This document shows positions 62,366-64,000 of a DNA stretch of 64,000 nt, piece after piece (position 1 is the first letter of the stretch; every line of letters starts with the position of its first letter). The translations under genes were made by a program, and so were the position numbers. This DNA is from Terriglobales bacterium (GTDB lineage Bacteria; Acidobacteriota; Terriglobia; Terriglobales; Acidobacteriaceae), in the NCBI GenBank assembly GCA_025462725.1, contig JAOAPE010000005.1:301623-365622 (forward strand), in the 5' to 3' direction. The notes beneath the pieces were generated by a model, which did no database searches, was not told where the DNA came from, and saw only the letters and a list, made by a program, of their open reading frames with translations.

Positions 62366-63424
62366 GTGCAGATTTTTAGAAAACTTATCACCTTATTTCT
62401 TTTCGTTTCCGCCGCACTCTTCGCACAGACTACTCCGGCAAAGTTCACCGTCGGAACCGCGTCGGCCGCTCCCGGAGAAAAAGTCAACGGATACATCGAA
62501 GTCCCTGCCGGCATTGACGCCGCAACGCGCATTCCTGTCACTGTCATCCGCGGCAACAAGCCCGGCCCCGTGCTCGCGCTCGTAAGTGGCGCGCATGGCA
62601 CCGAATACACCTCCATCATCGCGCTCGAGCACGTCATCCAGCACCTCGAAGCCGGAGAGATCTCTGGAACCGTCATTGTGGTGCCGCTCGTGAACTTGGA
62701 ATCCTTCCTCCAGAAAGTTCCGCACGTGAATCCCGTGGACCACAAGAGCATGAACCGTTTTTATCCCGGCAAGCTTGACGGCACACAGACCGAGCGCGCC
62801 TCATTCATGATCACGCGCGAAGTGGTGGAAAAATGCGATTACCTCATCGACCTTCATGGCGGAGATCTCGACGAGAGCCTGCGTCCCTACAGCTACTGGT
62901 CAAAGACCGGCGACGCCAAGATGGACGCCACCACCAAAGCGATGGTCCTGGCCTTCGGACTCGACCACATCATCCTCGTCACCGATCGCCCGCGCGACCC
63001 CGCTGCTTCGCGCTACCTCGAATCAACGGCAAGCACCCGCGACAAGCCCGCCATCACGGCTGAAGCGGGATACTCCGGCACGGTCGAGACTGACGACGTC
63101 AACATGCTGGTCGCCGGATGCGCCAACGTCATGCGCTACCTCCAAATCCTGCCCGGCGAAGCCAAGCCCGTGGACAGTCCCGTCTGGCTCACAAAGGTGG
63201 ACACAGTTTCCAGCGACGTTGACGGCATCTTCTATCCGCTGGTCAAGCGCGGCACTTATGTCGAAGCGGGAACCAAAGTCGGATACGTGACCGATTATTT
63301 CGGCAAAACGATTTCCGAAAAGCACGCCCCCGCCGGCGGAGTAGTGCTCTACGTCTGCGGAGTCCCATCGATGAAGAAGGGCGAGCTCATGGCAAGCATC
63401 GGAGAAGTCGGCAGGCCAGACTGA
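62366..63424 (+). CDS. Exported succinylglutamate desuccinylase/aspartoacylase-family hydrolase
   Basis: 352 residues from GTG 62366, behind CGGAGG. Signal peptide (LITLFLFVSAALFAQ). The M14-like zinc fold has VSGAHGTEYTSIIALEHV (metal His and Glu), YLIDLHGGDLDE (second His) and a C-terminal KRGTYVEAGTKVGYVTDYF beta-domain. Family members cut N-acyl groups from amino acids. Ends the run of exported hydrolases. Confidence 0.88.
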   Translation: MQIFRKLITLFLFVSAALFAQTTPAKFTVGTASAAPGEKVNGYIEVPAGIDAATRIPVTVIRGNKPGPVLALVSGAHGTEYTSIIALEHVIQHLEAGEISGTVIVVPLVNLESFLQKVPHVNPVDHKSMNRFYPGKLDGTQTERASFMITREVVEKCDYLIDLHGGDLDESLRPYSYWSKTGDAKMDATTKAMVLAFGLDHIILVTDRPRDPAASRYLESTASTRDKPAITAEAGYSGTVETDDVNMLVAGCANVMRYLQILPGEAKPVDSPVWLTKVDTVSSDVDGIFYPLVKRGTYVEAGTKVGYVTDYFGKTISEKHAPAGGVVLYVCGVPSMKKGELMASIGEVGRPD

Positions 63425-63766
63425 AAGTTGCACGCTTACATCTAGCGAAGGCGCTGCCGCGAGTTTCTCACTCGCATCTGAGCAAGTCGCACGACTCCAT
63501 TCGGGTGGCGCAGGCCTTCAGGCCTTAATTGAGTATCTGAGAAATTTCAGTTCCACCCTGCCGGAGGCATCGCGCTCAACGCGCGCCAAGCAAAGCGCCT
63601 TTCGTCTTCAAATCAAAAATGAAGAACTGAGAGAACGATGTTGTTCTCCCGTCGCATCCCCGTCATCATTGACAACAATCCAACTACATAGATATTATGT
63701 AGATTATTTATATTTCTACGAGTTATTCGAGAACGCCGTCTCTCGATTTACAGGTAAGTTCCTTGC

Positions 63767-63806
63767 TATGACGACTTTGCCGCCCGAAGTCCGCGTAAGT
63801 TGATGA
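63767..63806 (+). repeat. Direct repeat, copy 1
   Basis: TATGACGACTTTGC, a 15-base divergent middle, then TAAGTTGATGA. The conserved ends, not the middle, match copy 2, as in a two-part protein-binding site. Confidence 0.7.
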
Positions 63807-63922
63807 TTCCACTGATTGGGTCTTGCCTCAAGGGAGCTGCAACAGTACTGAAAAATAATCTTTTGCTGCTCCAGCGGTAGCTAACTCCCTGCCTTGCAGG
63901 AATTTAGCCCAAAGTGCATTGT

Positions 63923-63961
63923 TATGACGACTTTGCAGACCGTTTTTCGCTAAGTTGATGA
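63923..63961 (+). repeat. Direct repeat, copy 2
   Basis: TATGACGACTTTGC, a 14-base divergent middle, then TAAGTTGATGA, 156 bases after copy 1 and in the same orientation. Confidence 0.7.
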
Positions 63962-64000
63962 CTCTGGATATCTTACAAAGGGTGGGGGGAGGGGTACCTT

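Larger units (their letters stand above)
63425..64000. other. Gene-free terminal region with a palindrome and paired direct repeats
   Basis: No coding frame of any length is credible here. It holds an AT-rich tract with the palindrome CTACATA-gatat-TATGTAG (63684-63702). The composite repeat TATGACGACTTTGC ... TAAGTTGATGA occurs twice (63767-63806 and 63923-63961). It could be the leader of a gene beyond the window. Confidence 0.6.

Overview
The window reads as a chromosomal segment of an acidobacterium, probably of the Koribacter/Terriglobia group. This is inferred from gene content and style, not from a marker gene: moderately GC-rich DNA, a fused aroD-aroE, a lone GvpL/F protein, secreted M13 and dipeptidyl-peptidase-III-like peptidases, a yceD-rpmF-plsX-fabD cluster, and many TTG/GTG starts behind good ribosome binding sites. 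No rRNA, tRNA, phage, transposase or CRISPR array was seen.

Bases 1-8150 hold a truncated exported protein, the shikimate gene aroDE, and a compact surface-structure locus. That locus encodes a large usher-like outer-membrane protein, a pilus-chaperone-like protein and two subunit-like exported proteins on the minus strand, plus a third subunit-like gene facing them. It is the best candidate here for a poorly described system. Bases 8161-15838 form a signalling and surface block: glycosyltransferase, GAF-GGDEF diguanylate cyclase, GvpL/F protein, PilB/GspE ATPase with an MshEN-like c-di-GMP-binding N-terminus, PilZ protein and a sigma-54 response regulator.

Bases 15.8-34 kb are mostly housekeeping: a DksA-like protein, AsmA, a TPR protein, YtxH, the yceD-rpmF-plsX-fabD operon, a MEDS-domain sensor, dinB behind a cluster of palindromes, an M13 peptidase, ddl, and an SRPBCC-M28 pair. 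Two broken small genes were found in apparently empty DNA. One has an in-frame TAG near 16.0 kb; the other has two compensating frameshifts near 33.9 kb.

Bases 34-50 kb carry arginase, asnS, a TIM-barrel isomerase, gamma-glutamyltransferase, a TonB-like protein, miaA, a GH3 glycosidase, a lipoprotein, and the pyrR-pyrB-pyrC-recQ operon. Between recQ and kbl sits a GxxExxY gene bracketed by 23-bp inverted repeats. Bases 50.6-57 kb hold kbl, a DPP-III-like peptidase and tdh (threonine breakdown), a DUF1572/DinB-fold protein, and hyuB. A 16-residue lysine-rich micro-ORF with its own ribosome binding site and terminator follows.

Bases 57.4-63.4 kb are a run of exported hydrolases (serine hydrolase, histidine phosphatase, cyanophycinase-like, aspartoacylase-like) with a MerR regulator and a CsgG-like protein. 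The last 575 bases contain no recognised gene but carry an AT-rich palindrome and a pair of long direct repeats.
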